In this document: positions 13,186-24,489 of the stretch, piece by piece
Numbering within the stretch: the stretch's first letter is position 1
How the letters are laid out: each line of letters starts with the position of its first letter
NCBI GenBank assembly: GCA_037113605.1
Contig: CM073734.1
Location: 16,247,924 to 16,311,923 of the forward strand
DNA length: 64,000 nucleotides
Source of the DNA: Calophaca sinica
Lineage: Eukaryota > Streptophyta > Magnoliopsida > Fabales > Fabaceae
Direction of reading: 5' to 3'
Program-made: the position numbers and the translations under genes
The notes under the pieces: generated by a model
Told to the model about the DNA's origin: nothing
Seen by the model: the letters and a program-made list of their open reading frames with translations, nothing else
Databases searched by the model: none

Positions 13186-14176
13186 CCTTGCAGTCCTTCG
13201 CGAAATGCCCTGGTTGTTTGCAATTGTAACATAGATTTTCCTCTTCCGGGCAATCATTGGCATAATGCCCCGATTTTTCGCAACGGTAGCAAACCAGTCC
13301 AGTCCTAGTCTGACTCTTACCGCCTGTCCCTTGTTGTTTCCCTGAGGCCGGTTGTAAGGCTTCTTTTACTGCTTTCCTTTCTGATCATGTCTCTGACCCT
13401 GATTCTGAGGCCGGATGGGTCCACCAGTACCAATTCTTCTCTTGCAGTTCCTCATACCCTCCACCTCAACACATCTATCAATCAGCTGTTGCAAGTTTCG
13501 AATTCTCAAAGACACCACCGACTTCTGCACATCGAATCTATATCCCCTCTGAAATCTCTCGCTCAGCCAACTCTGATCCGCCCGATCACGAAAGGGACTG
13601 AAATACCTTGAAAGCGACTCGAACTTGGTGGCATACTCTAAAACCGTCATGTTGCCCTAGTATAGACGAAGGAATTCTTGCTCCTTCTCCATCCGTGCGG
13701 TCTCTGGAAAATACTTCTCCAAAAACCTCCTACGGAAGATCTCCCAACTAATCTCCCCGACTCGGGCCGCCAAAGATCTGCTTGGACGCCCTTCCACCAA
13801 AGATTCTGGCGCCTCCCAAAGAAATAAGACGCATAGTCCACCTTGACATTCTCATGGCAGTGAAGTGCTTCAAATATATTCTCTATCTCCTGAAGCCACA
13901 GATCTGCCTTGTCTGGATCCGGTTCACCATAGAACTTTGGTGGATCGTGCTTACGGAAATCAGCTAGTCCTCTAGCCCCTTCATTCCTCTCCAACCTCTA
14001 ATGTTATTGCAGATTATGTTGGTTCATGGTGGTAGTATGTTGAGCCATAGCAGCAGTTTGTTGGGTCGCAGTAGCCAATTGTTGAGCCATTGCCGCTGCC
14101 ATCTCAGTCATCGATTGAATTGCTCTCTCCATGTTGGGTTATCAGGTCCGACTGTAGTATCTCTGCGAGGAGGCAT
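13186..14176 (-). pseudogene. Gypsy A gag (broken)
   Basis: The start codon is taken at 14176 (MPPRRD), as in elements C and D. The frame is soon shifted, and the MERAIQ/AAAMAQQ-type segment follows in another frame. The gag core reads LADFRKHDPPKFYGEPDPDK, then WLSERFQRGYRFDVQKSVVS. Near the end, at about 13195-13295, two CCHC zinc knuckles can be read (CYRCEKSGHYANDC and CYNCKQPGHFAKDC), which would bind the element RNA during packaging. Frameshifts and stops break it. It runs directly into protease, as expected for a single gag-pol polyprotein in this lineage. Confidence 0.87.
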
Positions 14177-14391
14177 TAGATTCCTACAAGGTCCAAAAAC
14201 CTATCAGAACCCTACAATCAAGTGATGTGCTAACACACATTGCTTCAATTAAGAAACAATTCAAACAATTATAAGCACAATTACTTCACTCAACAAACAA
14301 TAGCCATACGTCACAACCAAGCACTTAACAACCAATAACCTGACACGGTGACCAACTTAGTGTTCCCTATACACACAATCTAGTTAGAACT

Positions 14392-14408
14392 GAACTGCTC
14401 TGATACCA
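14392..14408 (-). promoter_or_regulatory. Gypsy A primer binding site (tRNA-iMet type)
   Basis: The minus strand reads TGGTATCAGAGCAGTTC four bases downstream of the 5' LTR. It matches the usual plant initiator-Met tRNA primer site and fixes the element's orientation. Confidence 0.9.
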
Positions 14409-14607
14409 CTATTGTAAAGCCCCATTTCTGAAGCACCACATACAAGAACTTAACTCTAAATGCGACGTACTTTTAAAATATTACTCTTGTGTCTTTTGGA
14501 AAATACGATACATTTTTTTTTAAAACAACTTCTTTCGCAAAACACACGCAGAGCAGCCACAGCGTTTAGAAACATGATGCAATCTAAAGTATAAGATGCA
14601 TGCACTG

Positions 14608-14610
<3 letters not shown>

Positions 14611-14655
<45 letters not shown>
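14611..14655. repeat. (TA)n microsatellite in gypsy A 5' LTR
   Basis: About 22 TA units, the longer counterpart of the tract at 6041-6061. Confidence 0.9.
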
Positions 14656-14658
<3 letters not shown>

Positions 14659-14942
14659 CAAAGTGGGTCATAACCAGTACGAATATAATACAAGAGTAAT
14701 GAAAATGTCCAAAAGAGATTACACCTAAAGTATGAGGACCCTCACGAGAGTGATCATACTCCTGGGGTACTCTCGACAGTTACCCATGTAGGGGGCTGCT
14801 CCAAAAGTATACCGCCAGTCTACCCAACTGTACAGCAAAAAGTCTATCCCAAAAGACTAACTGGTCACCACTCCACATCTATAAACACAGACAGACCTCT
14901 CAGACACCCAAAACATCTACACAAGTAGACAAACAACATCAG

Positions 14943-15662
14943 CTAGAAGTCACTACCCAGACCCTCAGATGGGTCCTCCTCATCATCATCCATCGGGTCA
15001 TCATCATCATCCTCGCCAATCAGGTCAATAAAAGGTACAGGTGTCGATACTCCCTCGGGCTCGTCCTCCTCAACTAAGACCTCCTCGATGAAATCCACTC
15101 CGCTGTAACCAACCTCACCACATACTCCACAAATAGGGGAAGGATCCACTAGAGGAGTAGGGGTCCTGACAATCAAAGGGGAGGTCGGCTCTGCATCAGG
15201 CTTTGCCACAGGGCCCGGGGTAGCAGCTGCCGCACGTGAGGTCGAAGCTCCGGCTGTCCAACGTCTGCCACCAACGCTCTTGCGAGCGGTCCTCCTGATC
15301 CTGGCACCTCTAGGCAAGGGTGCGTAACATGTCGTAATCCTCCTAGGAATATCAGATGACTCCTCTAGTGACGAAGAAGAAGCTGGTAACACCCGATCAC
15401 TCTGAGTCTGACGCCACGCATCCACGATTTGTGTCATCCTGATCGGGAAACTCACTGTCCTCCCCGAAGTCTCTTGTCTCAACACAAGTACGTCCACCCT
15501 GAAGGTCTGCACTACATCCCCAGTATATACAACTCAACGGGAGATGGGATCAAACTCCATCGCTGAGGGTGTCTCCAAGTCTAGAAAGTCAAACACTATA
15601 TCCGATGACATCACCATCGTCGGTATCACCAAGGTCTTCGCCATCGTCTGGGTTGCCATCAT
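14943..15662 (-). pseudogene. LTR-encoded acidic ORF, copy 2 (one in-frame stop)
   Basis: The frame starts at the paired ATGs at 15662 and 15659 and runs 239 codons to a stop at 14943, with a single internal stop near 15534. The stop is TGA where copy 1 has an Arg CGA, a typical CpG transition. Downstream the frame is continuous: VVYTGDVVQTFRVDVLVLRQ, a Ser/Pro-rich middle, RGARIRRTARKSVGGRRW, ICGVCGE, EEVLVEEDEPEG, FIDLIGED, an Asp run and DPSEGLGSDF. Copy 1 is intact at the stop position, and copy 2 is intact where copy 1 is shifted. The element that inserted therefore probably carried an uninterrupted ORF. Function unknown. Confidence 0.62.
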
Positions 15663-16026
15663 TGGTTGAAGGAACCACGGGAAAAGGGTCAACTTCTTGA
15701 AATAAAAGGTAACAAAAAAATAGCATATACCACAACAAACATAACACACATGATAATAATATTCAGCACAATCAATAAGGATGCACCCGTTCATATTGAC
15801 TTACTACATGATAGTGTAGTTTTAATTCCGGAATCCATACGCCAGATGCATATCGGGCTGTACGTACCAGACCGACACTTTTCCCTGCGATGGTAAAATT
15901 TTAACAACGTTCCTGAATTCCTTTTGGCCATGGGCATTTCCACTACCCATGTTAGACAGGTCGACGTTACCACAAGACACGACGCAACAATGCCTTTAAC
16001 CACCCCCAATGAACATATCACCATAT

Positions 16027-17279
16027 TGAACGAACACAAGAAAGGGGGGTTGAATTGTGTCCAAAAACTTTTCGCAAACTATACGTTAAAATCACTAAGA
16101 ATACAGATTTTTCAAAGTTGTTTGTTTATCGGACGCTGAGAGACTAACCGGATGCAGGAAATAAACCGTTTATGAAAACTTGTTTTACTGTGCAAGGTAA
16201 AGATAAATGTAAAGCAGTAAAGAAAGAGGCACAGAGATTTATACTAGTTCACCACCAACTGGTAGCTACGTCTAGTCCCTTCGATCCTGAAGGATTTTTC
16301 ACTATAATCAACTTATTACAATTTATCTCAAGAGTATTATACTGTCACAAACTTGACAATACTCTCAACTTCTCAAAACGACTCAGTACGATAGAGCCTT
16401 TGAGGAATAAAGCCTTAACTAGGCCAAAAACACTTTACAAAAGAGAATATTCTTTTGAATACAATCAAAATAACTCTCACAGAGAGGATGAAAAGATTAA
16501 GCTCAAAATAGAGAGGCTTTCTAAAAAGAAAGTATAAGACGCTGAGTTCAGTTCTTTGTAGACTAGAAACTTGGCACGAAACTTGATTGCTCACTTAAGT
16601 AATATTGCTTTCAGAATGAAGTTTCTTCACAGTTTTTCCAACTTGTCTTCAATGAATAGCTTGGGGTATTTATAGGAGTCTTCAGGGATATTACCATTTG
16701 CAGTAAACACATAGCTCCTTTTCATTGAGTGAGGTAATTTGAAATGTAGTCCTATTCTTCCATTCCAGAGAATATCAGAATAGTACATATTACCGTTTTC
16801 GTACTATCTGCTTTTCACAATTGCCTTGTACGATTTTTGTCTTTTGCTAAAGGTGTCACCTTTGCTTCCTCATACATCAAAATGAGCGCATAAAATCAAA
16901 TTCAAATTCCGTTCCAGAACATTCTGAGGTTAAGAGCAGAAATGTGATCATCACGTGCTTCATTAAAGAGATCAGACGCTCGCTCAGAACAGAGGACGGA
17001 CGCTCGCAGCAATAGAGTATTCCACGTGTCAAAGAGTAACACTACCGGATGCTTACTGTTAGCAAGACGCTGGAGTGAGTTCGGACGCTGACATCATTGG
17101 AGTGTATTCAATTCTCTTGTAAATTTCTTCTTCTTTCTTGAGTGTTCTATACATATATATGAAGCTTTGATTCCTGTACACTCAAAGATATGTTAGAAGA
17201 TAAATTGTTCTCTTGAAAATACTTTGTTATCATCAAAATTAATGAGGGTCTAAACTTCTCAATCGTTTAGGTTCCAACA
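16027..17279 (-). repeat. Copia 3' LTR
   Basis: The LTR runs from TGTTGGAACC (17279 on the minus strand) to CGTTCA (16027). Compared with the right-hand copy, it lacks two bases in the GAACGTGAACAC stretch at the left edge. It contains a TATA box at 16667-16674 and several copies of a GACGCTGAG-like motif. Confidence 0.9.
16667..16674 (-). promoter_or_regulatory. TATA box in copia LTR (3' copy)
   Basis: The minus strand reads CTATAAATACC. It is repeated exactly in the 5' LTR at 26916-26923, the copy that would drive transcription of the element. Confidence 0.65.
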
Positions 17280-17294
17280 ATCTCCCCATTTTTT
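17280..17294 (-). promoter_or_regulatory. Copia polypurine tract
   Basis: The minus strand reads AAAAAATGGGGAGAT directly before the 3' LTR. Confidence 0.85.
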
Positions 17295-17814
17295 ATGATG
17301 ACAAATATCCAAGGTTGATGAACAATTTAATTTCAAAATAATATCAAGGGTCTCCCCCTGAATTCAACCATTTAGATATATATAAGCAATTCAGGTATTA
17401 AGGCGATTGTTGATAAACAAATTCATTTAAGTGATCACAAAAATACGTAGATGTCTCAGAACATATGTTCATTTAATAAAGTGAGATCGGATGCTGATTT
17501 CATTTTATCAAAAAGATTTTCATTGTACCAAAGTTATTGATCATTATTAGAGTACTAGATCAATGAATATCAAAGCATTATAGGTATTAGAGCAATAAAT
17601 AACCACACAAATGCTATGTATGAAATGCTATGCATGATATTTTAGTTTCAGCGTATCCATCGGAGTTTGAACATCGGACGGTGAATTAGTCAATCAGACT
17701 TTCACGTGTTCATCAAACCTTTCTTTTACTCCCCCTTTTGTCATCAGACAAAAAGAGTGTAAAGCACATCATAGTCAAAATAAGACTTTGAAAAATTTGA
17801 ATATAAGTCAGATA

Positions 17815-17850
17815 GAGATATATATATATATATAAATAGATAATCAGAGC

Positions 17851-17895
<45 letters not shown>
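17815..17895. repeat. (TA)n-rich tract in copia 3' untranslated region
   Basis: Two TA runs (about 17816-17835 and 17855-17895) are separated by a short unique stretch. The tract lies between the extra ORF region and the polypurine tract. Confidence 0.9.
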
Positions 17896-17897
<2 letters not shown>

Positions 17898-17943
17898 AGT
17901 ACCAAAAAAAATATTTTATATCACACAAAAAAAATAAATAAAT

Positions 17944-20927
17944 TCAAGGGTTTGGTGGAGGTGGTGGAGGAATGTTGAGACGTTCATATAGTAATTTCAG
18001 GGCATTCTCTAGCTGAGTAACATTCAGGTTTGTGGCATTCATTTCTTCAAACTCTGCTTTGGGAATAGTGACCATCTCAACTGCAGGAGTAGAAGTAGAA
18101 GGTCTAGCTTCTGATACTGGTGCAGGTTTCATCTTCTGATGCTCTGCTAGCACCCAGTTAGATAGCTTCAGTCTCAATTCCTTCTTCTTTTGAGCTCTTT
18201 GAAAGAATGCATCATTTGGTATAAACCATTTGATGAGATTTCCAAGTTTTCTCTGCTCAGATTCTGCCTGAATTTCCCTTCTATTCTTCACATCTTCTGG
18301 ATACAGCAAATCCATAAAGATGATTTCTCTATGCAGAACCACATCAGCAGTGAACGCGTCAAACCTGTTTCCAGCATCTTCTCCCCATATTCTTCTGATA
18401 AAGACACTCAATGATTCAAAAGCGAAAGAGAGTGCTTCATTTTCTGCCAGGTATACTCTTCGCAGATTTTCCCTGACATCTTCTTCAAGCACTAGGGGGA
18501 CGAGGCATGGTAACATGGCTTTGTCTTTCCAAGACTCAGACCATTGATTCCAAGTAAATCCAATGTCAAAGTGCTTGGTCACAGCAGCCCATTGGACATA
18601 TATCTTCATGCAGTCAAGAGGCCTGATTACTGAACACCTGAACGTATCATCAAAGTATGCAGTTCCTAGATTGGTGTCAGTAGCTTTTCTGATAGTGCCA
18701 ACTGTGGGGATTGTGGCTTTCTCAGCATTGCAGCAGTTTGAGGAGCCAGTTCTCCATTCATCTTCCTTCAGAGAACTAAGGTAAAACCTTCTGGCATGGT
18801 CCTCAGTGATCTTGGCAATTGGAAGGTCTGAGAATCCTTTAAGATTAAACTTCTTAGGAGCCTTCTCATACTCCTTGAGTCCGATTTTGCTGTATGGCAA
18901 CTTGCCAGGGGCAGGTTCTTTCCTCTTCCCAGGGATAGACCAAGGTAGCCACCTTTGTCTATCTGGAACAATCTTTATGGATACAGAAGAAGGGTCTCTG
19001 AACTGTCTGATAACTTCAAGTTTCTTCATCTCATGACAGTGTGCCATAAAGGCAGCTTCTTCATCTGTGATCCATCTTCCACACTCCTCCAGTGTGAGAG
19101 GTTCAGTTTGAGGCAGGAACTTCAGAAGGTCAATAGAGAAAGGAATTGCCCTGCTACCAGGTTCCGGTCTCAATCTCCCTTTGAATGACATCTCGAAACG
19201 GTCTTCTCCATCCTTGAAGGTAGCATTCATTGGAGAGGCAATCTCCAGTCTGGCAACTCCAGAGGTGAAGGATTTCAAGTGCCAAGCAGAAGGGTGATTG
19301 TAGATGCTGTGATATGACTCATACTTAACAAATCGAGGTTTGTTAATGCGCGAGACATTCTTCCTTCCACTAAAGTCTGTAGGATTGTAGGTAAGGGTGA
19401 GTGAAGTGGGAGTGGTTTTGGTGATTGTATAGATTTTAGGTGTGTAGGGTTTGAATGGATTGATGGGAGGTACTTTGAATAATAGGTTGAAGGGATGAGA
19501 GTGAAGTTTGGAAATGTATGTAGTAAGTGAGGTATTTGAGGAGATTTGTGGTAGGTCAAGGTTGAGTGTATTGGATGGTGTTTGGGTCGGTTTTGAGGGG
19601 ATGAGGGTAGAGGTTTGTCGTAGGCTCATTCTAGTTTTCTTGGTTTGTATTTGGGTTTGTGGTTGTGAAACAGACAATGTAGGTGCAGGAATAACATCAT
19701 GAGAATCAAAAATAGATACTGACTGATCAACAGTAAAGTCAAGTACCTTTGATTTAAGTTCAGAAGACTTAACCAACCTTCTCTTTGTTCCTCTAGAGGC
19801 AACAACGGTCGGAGGAGGAGGAGGGACTTGCTTCCCTTGACCCAGGCATCAAGCATCTTTTTCACCTGTTGTCTTATTCTTCTTCTCCAAGATCTTTGTG
19901 ATGGGAATTCTGTCCTCATCTTCTGGTTCCTCAACAGTAGGTGCAGGAGCCACCTTCTGTTCATTCTTCTTGTCTCCCTTATAGGAGATTCAGCAGGTCT
20001 CTTCACACCAGCCATTGAGCTTCTGGTGGTTTTCTTTTCAGCTTATCCAATATTCGCAGTAGTTTCTCCTTCTTGCTTTGCTCTAGTTTCACCTTCTTAA
20101 TCATAGAGCCGCTTATCAATCGCATTCTCGACCAGGTATTGACTCCAAAACTTCGTGATCGAACAACAAAGACCAACACCAAAGTATTTATCTTTTTCTT
20201 CTTTGTTGGTAGAATCAGTAAGCTTTCTCACAATACCATCTTTTATCATCATAATGGAAAGAAGAACTCCATATGGGATAACCTTGACAATATTCTTTTT
20301 ATCAACACTTTTCCTTGAGAAGACAAGAGCATTGATAAGATTATTGATAATCAACCTTGGCAGGTTGATTTTCTTTCCATCCATATAATTCCTCATAATG
20401 AACTTTTGCTCATAGTTCACTATGTCGCTTGAACCAGTCTTCAGAATCACGCTCTTAGCGATTATTTTGTGCAATACTCTGTAGTGGCTTTTCAAATCTT
20501 TGGCAGTGGGAGTTATGTTCTTCTTTTTCAACTCACGATAGTTTTCAAACAGAGCTTCGTTGACGTTTTCCAAACCTCTGTAAGCGTCAACCCAGTTAGC
20601 ATGGTAACTGATCCCTTCACAAGGGCACTTGATGGTTTGAGCGATAGAGTTTATGGTGAAACGTAACTTGAAGCCTCTGATATGTCCTTCAATAATTTCA
20701 CCCGGAAGTAAATAAGCGTTCCCCCAGAATTCCTTTATAGCATAGCTCAACACATCAACTGGTTCCTAGATAAAGTAATTTTTCCAACCCAGTTTCTCCA
20801 AACCTTCTTCGAAATCAAAACCATAGAGCTTGAAGTTCTCAAAATCAATTCTATTTTCATTCATAAGTTTTGCTTCTGAGAAGACATCATAGGCAGCAGT
20901 ATATTTTCCAACCTTTCTATTGGCCAT
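17944..20927 (-). pseudogene. Extra ORF region downstream of copia pol (env-like/aORF position), broken
   Basis: The frame begins at the ATG at 20927 (MANRKVGKYTAAYDVF). It has a stop near 20767, then continues with IKEFWGNAYLLPGEIIEGHI, which resembles by eye the domain often annotated as 'putative plant transposon protein'. Stops lie near 20097 and 20040. A frameshift near 19960 leads into a second frame, which has one more stop near 19850. From there it is open for over 600 codons to the stop at 17944. The open part has a Pro/Ser/Thr-rich N-terminus, a middle with ALSFAFESLSVFIRRIWGED and HREIIFMDLLYPEDVKNRRE, a charged segment, and a C-terminus ending in a proline run. I see no clear signal peptide or membrane segment, so 'env-like' describes position only. 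Position between pol and the 3' LTR matches additional ORFs known in Sireviruses. Function unknown. Confidence 0.7.
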
Positions 20928-21411
20928 GGTAGCGGTGCAGAGAGGATAATGGAGGTTTTAGGGTTTGAAGTCACACAGAGAGAGAGAGAGAAAACAATTT
21001 TTGTAAGAAGAAACAGAGTGAAGTGATGGAGCGAAAGATGTGGAGTAGTGGGAAGGTTGATAGAAAATGGTACAGTCCTTTTTCAAAAACCGCTTCGCAT
21101 TTCCAAAATAAATTAAATCAAAAAGAAAAGAAAATGAAGATTCCCCTTTTCATTAAATGAAGACGCCAAAAGGAAAGTAAAATCAAGTAAAAATATTTTG
21201 TCGAAAAACATAAATAATCATGACTCAGTGAGATGTGATGAGACACTTAAGTCCTTTACACGTGTGACACATGTGTGTGCGCTCGGATGCACGCAACCGA
21301 TTCACCAGACGCTGAGTTATGATGCACATGACGAAAAAAAGGCTTACACGTATACATGCTTATGTCATACCAGATGCTGAGATGATGCATATCATCTGAC
21401 GCTGAGATTAA
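20928..21411 (-). other. Spacer between copia pol and the extra ORF region
   Basis: Non-coding. It contains a GA-rich run near 20980 and four copies of the GATGC/GACGCTGAG-like motif (about 21282, 21305, 21370 and 21395). Confidence 0.6.
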
Positions 21412-24400
21412 TCATTCTTCTATAAGATGAAAATTTAAATTTCTTCTTATAAAATTGAATCTATCTTCAGCAAGGGGTTTTGTAAATACGTCAGCCCACT
21501 GATGATCAGTGTCTACAAATTTTATTTCGAGAATATCCTTCTAAACATAGTCTCTTATAAAATGAGGCTTAATCTCAATGTGCTTGGCTCGTGAATGCAA
21601 TATGGGATTTTTAGTAAGACAGATTACAGAAGTATTATCACAAAAGATAGGAATGTTACTCTCTTTTGTCAGATAATCTTCAAGTTGATATTTCATCCAT
21701 AGAAGTTGAGAGCTGCAACTTGTCTTTGAAATATATTCAACCTGTGTTGAGAGTGCAATCGTGCTTTGCCTTTTGCTTGACCAAGACACAAGATTTGCTC
21801 CAAGGAATTGGTAGCCTCCACTTGTGCTTTTTCTTTCAATTCGGTCTCCAGCAAAGTCAGCATCACAGAAACCTACTAACTTATAATCTTTTGATTTCTT
21901 ATAAAGCAAACCAAGATTAGTAGATACTTGCAAATATCTAAAAATTCTTTTAACAGTACTCAAGTGTGATTCTCTAGGATCAGATTGAAATCTAGCACAC
22001 AGACAGACACTGAACATAATATAAGGTCTTGAAGTTGTAAGATAAAGTAGAGATCCAATCATACCTCTGTACATCTTCTGATCTACCTTTTTATCAGTTT
22101 CATCTTTACCAAGAATGCACGTGGGATGCATAGGAGTGCACATAGGTTTGCAATCCACCATTTTGAATTTCTTTAGCAATTCCTTGATATATTTGCTTTG
22201 ATGTATATAGATACCATCATTGCATTGTTTGATTTGAATTCCAAGGAAGAACTTTAGTTCACCCATCATGCTCATCTCGAATTCAGCCTGCATTAGCTTA
22301 GAAAATTCTTTGCAAAGGCTTTCATTAGTAGCTTCAAAAATAATGTCATCAACATATATTTGAACAATTATAAAGTGCTTGTTTGATGTTTTTCTAAAAA
22401 GAGTAGTGTCTACTAGACCTCTGGTAAAACCATTTTTCATCAAAAATGTACTCAGTCTTTCATACCAAGCTCTGGGAGCTTGCTTAAGACTGTACAAGGC
22501 CTTTTTAAGCTTGAAGACATGTTCTGGAAATTCAATGTCTTCGAATCCAGGAGGTTGTTTTACAATGACTTCCTCAGTTATAAAACCATTCAAGAAAGCA
22601 CTTTTCACATCCATTTGATAAAGAATTATATCATGGTGTGCAGCAAATGATAGTAAAATGCGTATAGCTTCTAACCTTGCAACAGGTGCAAACGTTTCAG
22701 TAAAATCAATACCTTCTTCTTGTGAGTAACCTTGAGCAACCAATCTTGCCTTGTTTCTCACAACCTTTCCATCTTCATCAAGCTTGTTTCTAAATACCCA
22801 TTTAGTACCAATAGCTTGCTTATCTTCTGGTAGATTCACTAGCTTCTATACATCATTTCTTTGGAACTGATTCAACTCTTCTTGCATGGCCAGAATCCAA
22901 CCATCATCTTCCAATGCTTGATCAATCGTTTTAGGTTTCATTTCTGAGAGTAATTCCATATCTGCATGCTCTTTAAAAGAGGATCTGATTCTTACTCTAT
23001 CTCCAAGTTTTCCTATGATTTGATCTTTAGGATGATTAGTTTTGTACTTCCAGCTCTTTCTGGCTTCAGCTTCCAAAGATTCTTGTGTTTGGTCACCACC
23101 GGACGATGAAGATGTAGGTTCACTATTTGTAGTATCACCTATATTTAATTCTGAAAATAATTCATCTAGCTCTAACATGGCTGTGTCAGGCTTCTTGTCA
23201 TCAAATTTGACATGAATGGATTCTTCCACTGGCATAGTTTCTTTATTGTATATTCTAAAAGCTTTAGATCTTTCAGAATATCCCAAAAAGATTCCTTTGT
23301 CAGCTTTTGAATCAAACTTACCAAGCTGATCCTTAGTAATCAAAATATAACAAGTACAACCAAATGAATGAAAATATGATATGTTTGGTTTTCTTCCTTT
23401 CCACAGTTCATATGGAGTCTTCTTCAAAATAGGTCTAATAAAAATTCTATTTTGAATGTAACAAGCTGTGTTTACTGCTTCTGCCCAAAAATATTTTGCA
23501 ATGTTAGCTTCATTGATCATGGTCCTGGCCATTTCTTGGAGGGACCTATTTTTCCTTTCTACAACACCATTTTGTTGAGGTGTTCTAGGAGAGGAGAAAT
23601 TGTGGGAGATGCCATTATCATTACAAAATTTTTGAAAGCTTTCATTTTCAAATTCTCCCCCATGATCACTTCTAATGGATGAAATACAAATTCCTTTTTC
23701 ATTTTGAACTGTTTTGCAGAATACAGTAAATACCTAGTATGACTCATCTTTGTGAGCAAGGAATCTAACCCATGTCCATCTAGTAAAATCATCAATAATG
23801 ACTAACCCATATTTCTTTCCAATTAAAGAGGTTGTCCTTGTTGGACCAAAAAGATCAAGATGCAAAAGCTCAAGTGGTCTAGAGGTTGAAACAACATTTT
23901 TTGAATGAAAAGAAGTTTTAACTTGTTTTCCTCTTTGGCATGCCTCACAGAGAGCATCAGATTGATACTTAAGATTTGGTAAGCCTCTGACAAGACTGTG
24001 CTTGTTTAATTTTGAGATTAATCTCAAATTGGCATGACCCAATCTCTTGTGCCAAATCCATTGTTCTTCGTCAACAGACATGAGACACTTGACATCTTGT
24101 TTTGCAAGTTCAGAGAGATCAATTTTGTAAATATTTTGTTTCCTCTTAGCAGTAAAGAAAATAGAGTCGTCTTTCTTGCTTTTTACTAGACATCCAGTTT
24201 CTGTAAAGATGACTTCATAACCATTGTCACATAATTGACTTATGCTCAATAAGTTATGTTTAAGTCCTTCAACATAAAGTACATTATCAATAGAGGGAAG
24301 AGAGCCTTTACTAATGCGACCAATTCCAACTATTTTACCTTTCTGGTTTCCTCCGAAACCAACGAATCTAGCTTCTTTAGGCCTTAGTTCTTGGAACATA

Positions 24401-24489
24401 TGCTTTTCTCCCGTCATGTGACGCGAGCATCCACTGTCTAAGTACCAAGATAGGTGTGTTGACTTTGTTGCTAAGCATGTCTGCAACAT
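21412..24489 (-). pseudogene. Copia pol: protease, integrase, RT, RNase H (in-frame stops)
   Basis: One reading frame holds all domains in copia order. Protease: WYLDSGCSRHMTG (near 24420-24455). Integrase: the zinc-binding HKRLGH...CEACQRGK region, then DLFGPTR, SDHGGEF and NGVVERKNR, which supply the D, D, E triad. RT: TKWVFRNKLDEDGK, LDVKSAF-type block read as QMDVKSAFLNG, and the catalytic YVDD (near 22340). RNase H: GFCDADFAGD and FCDNTSVICLTKNP. The frame is broken by stops near 23734 (TAG where Glu is expected), 22843 (TAG in place of Trp) and 21541 (TAG in place of Gln). The RNase H block usually read as STAEAEY is STQVEY here, one residue short and lacking the first Glu. The true end is at 21412. 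Not functional as it stands. Confidence 0.9.

Noticed and set aside
14392..14408. TGGTATCAGAGC-type sequences as parts of tRNA genes
   Set aside because: Each occurrence (also at 34719 and, altered, 26254, 42272 and 54608) abuts an LTR and lacks tRNA arms. They are primer binding sites.
17944..19776. A frame of more than 600 codons that could be taken for a host gene
   Set aside because: It lies wholly between copia pol and the copia 3' LTR, on the element's sense strand, and continues an upstream element ORF. The apparent first codon at 19776 is TTG within a longer frame, so this is element sequence.
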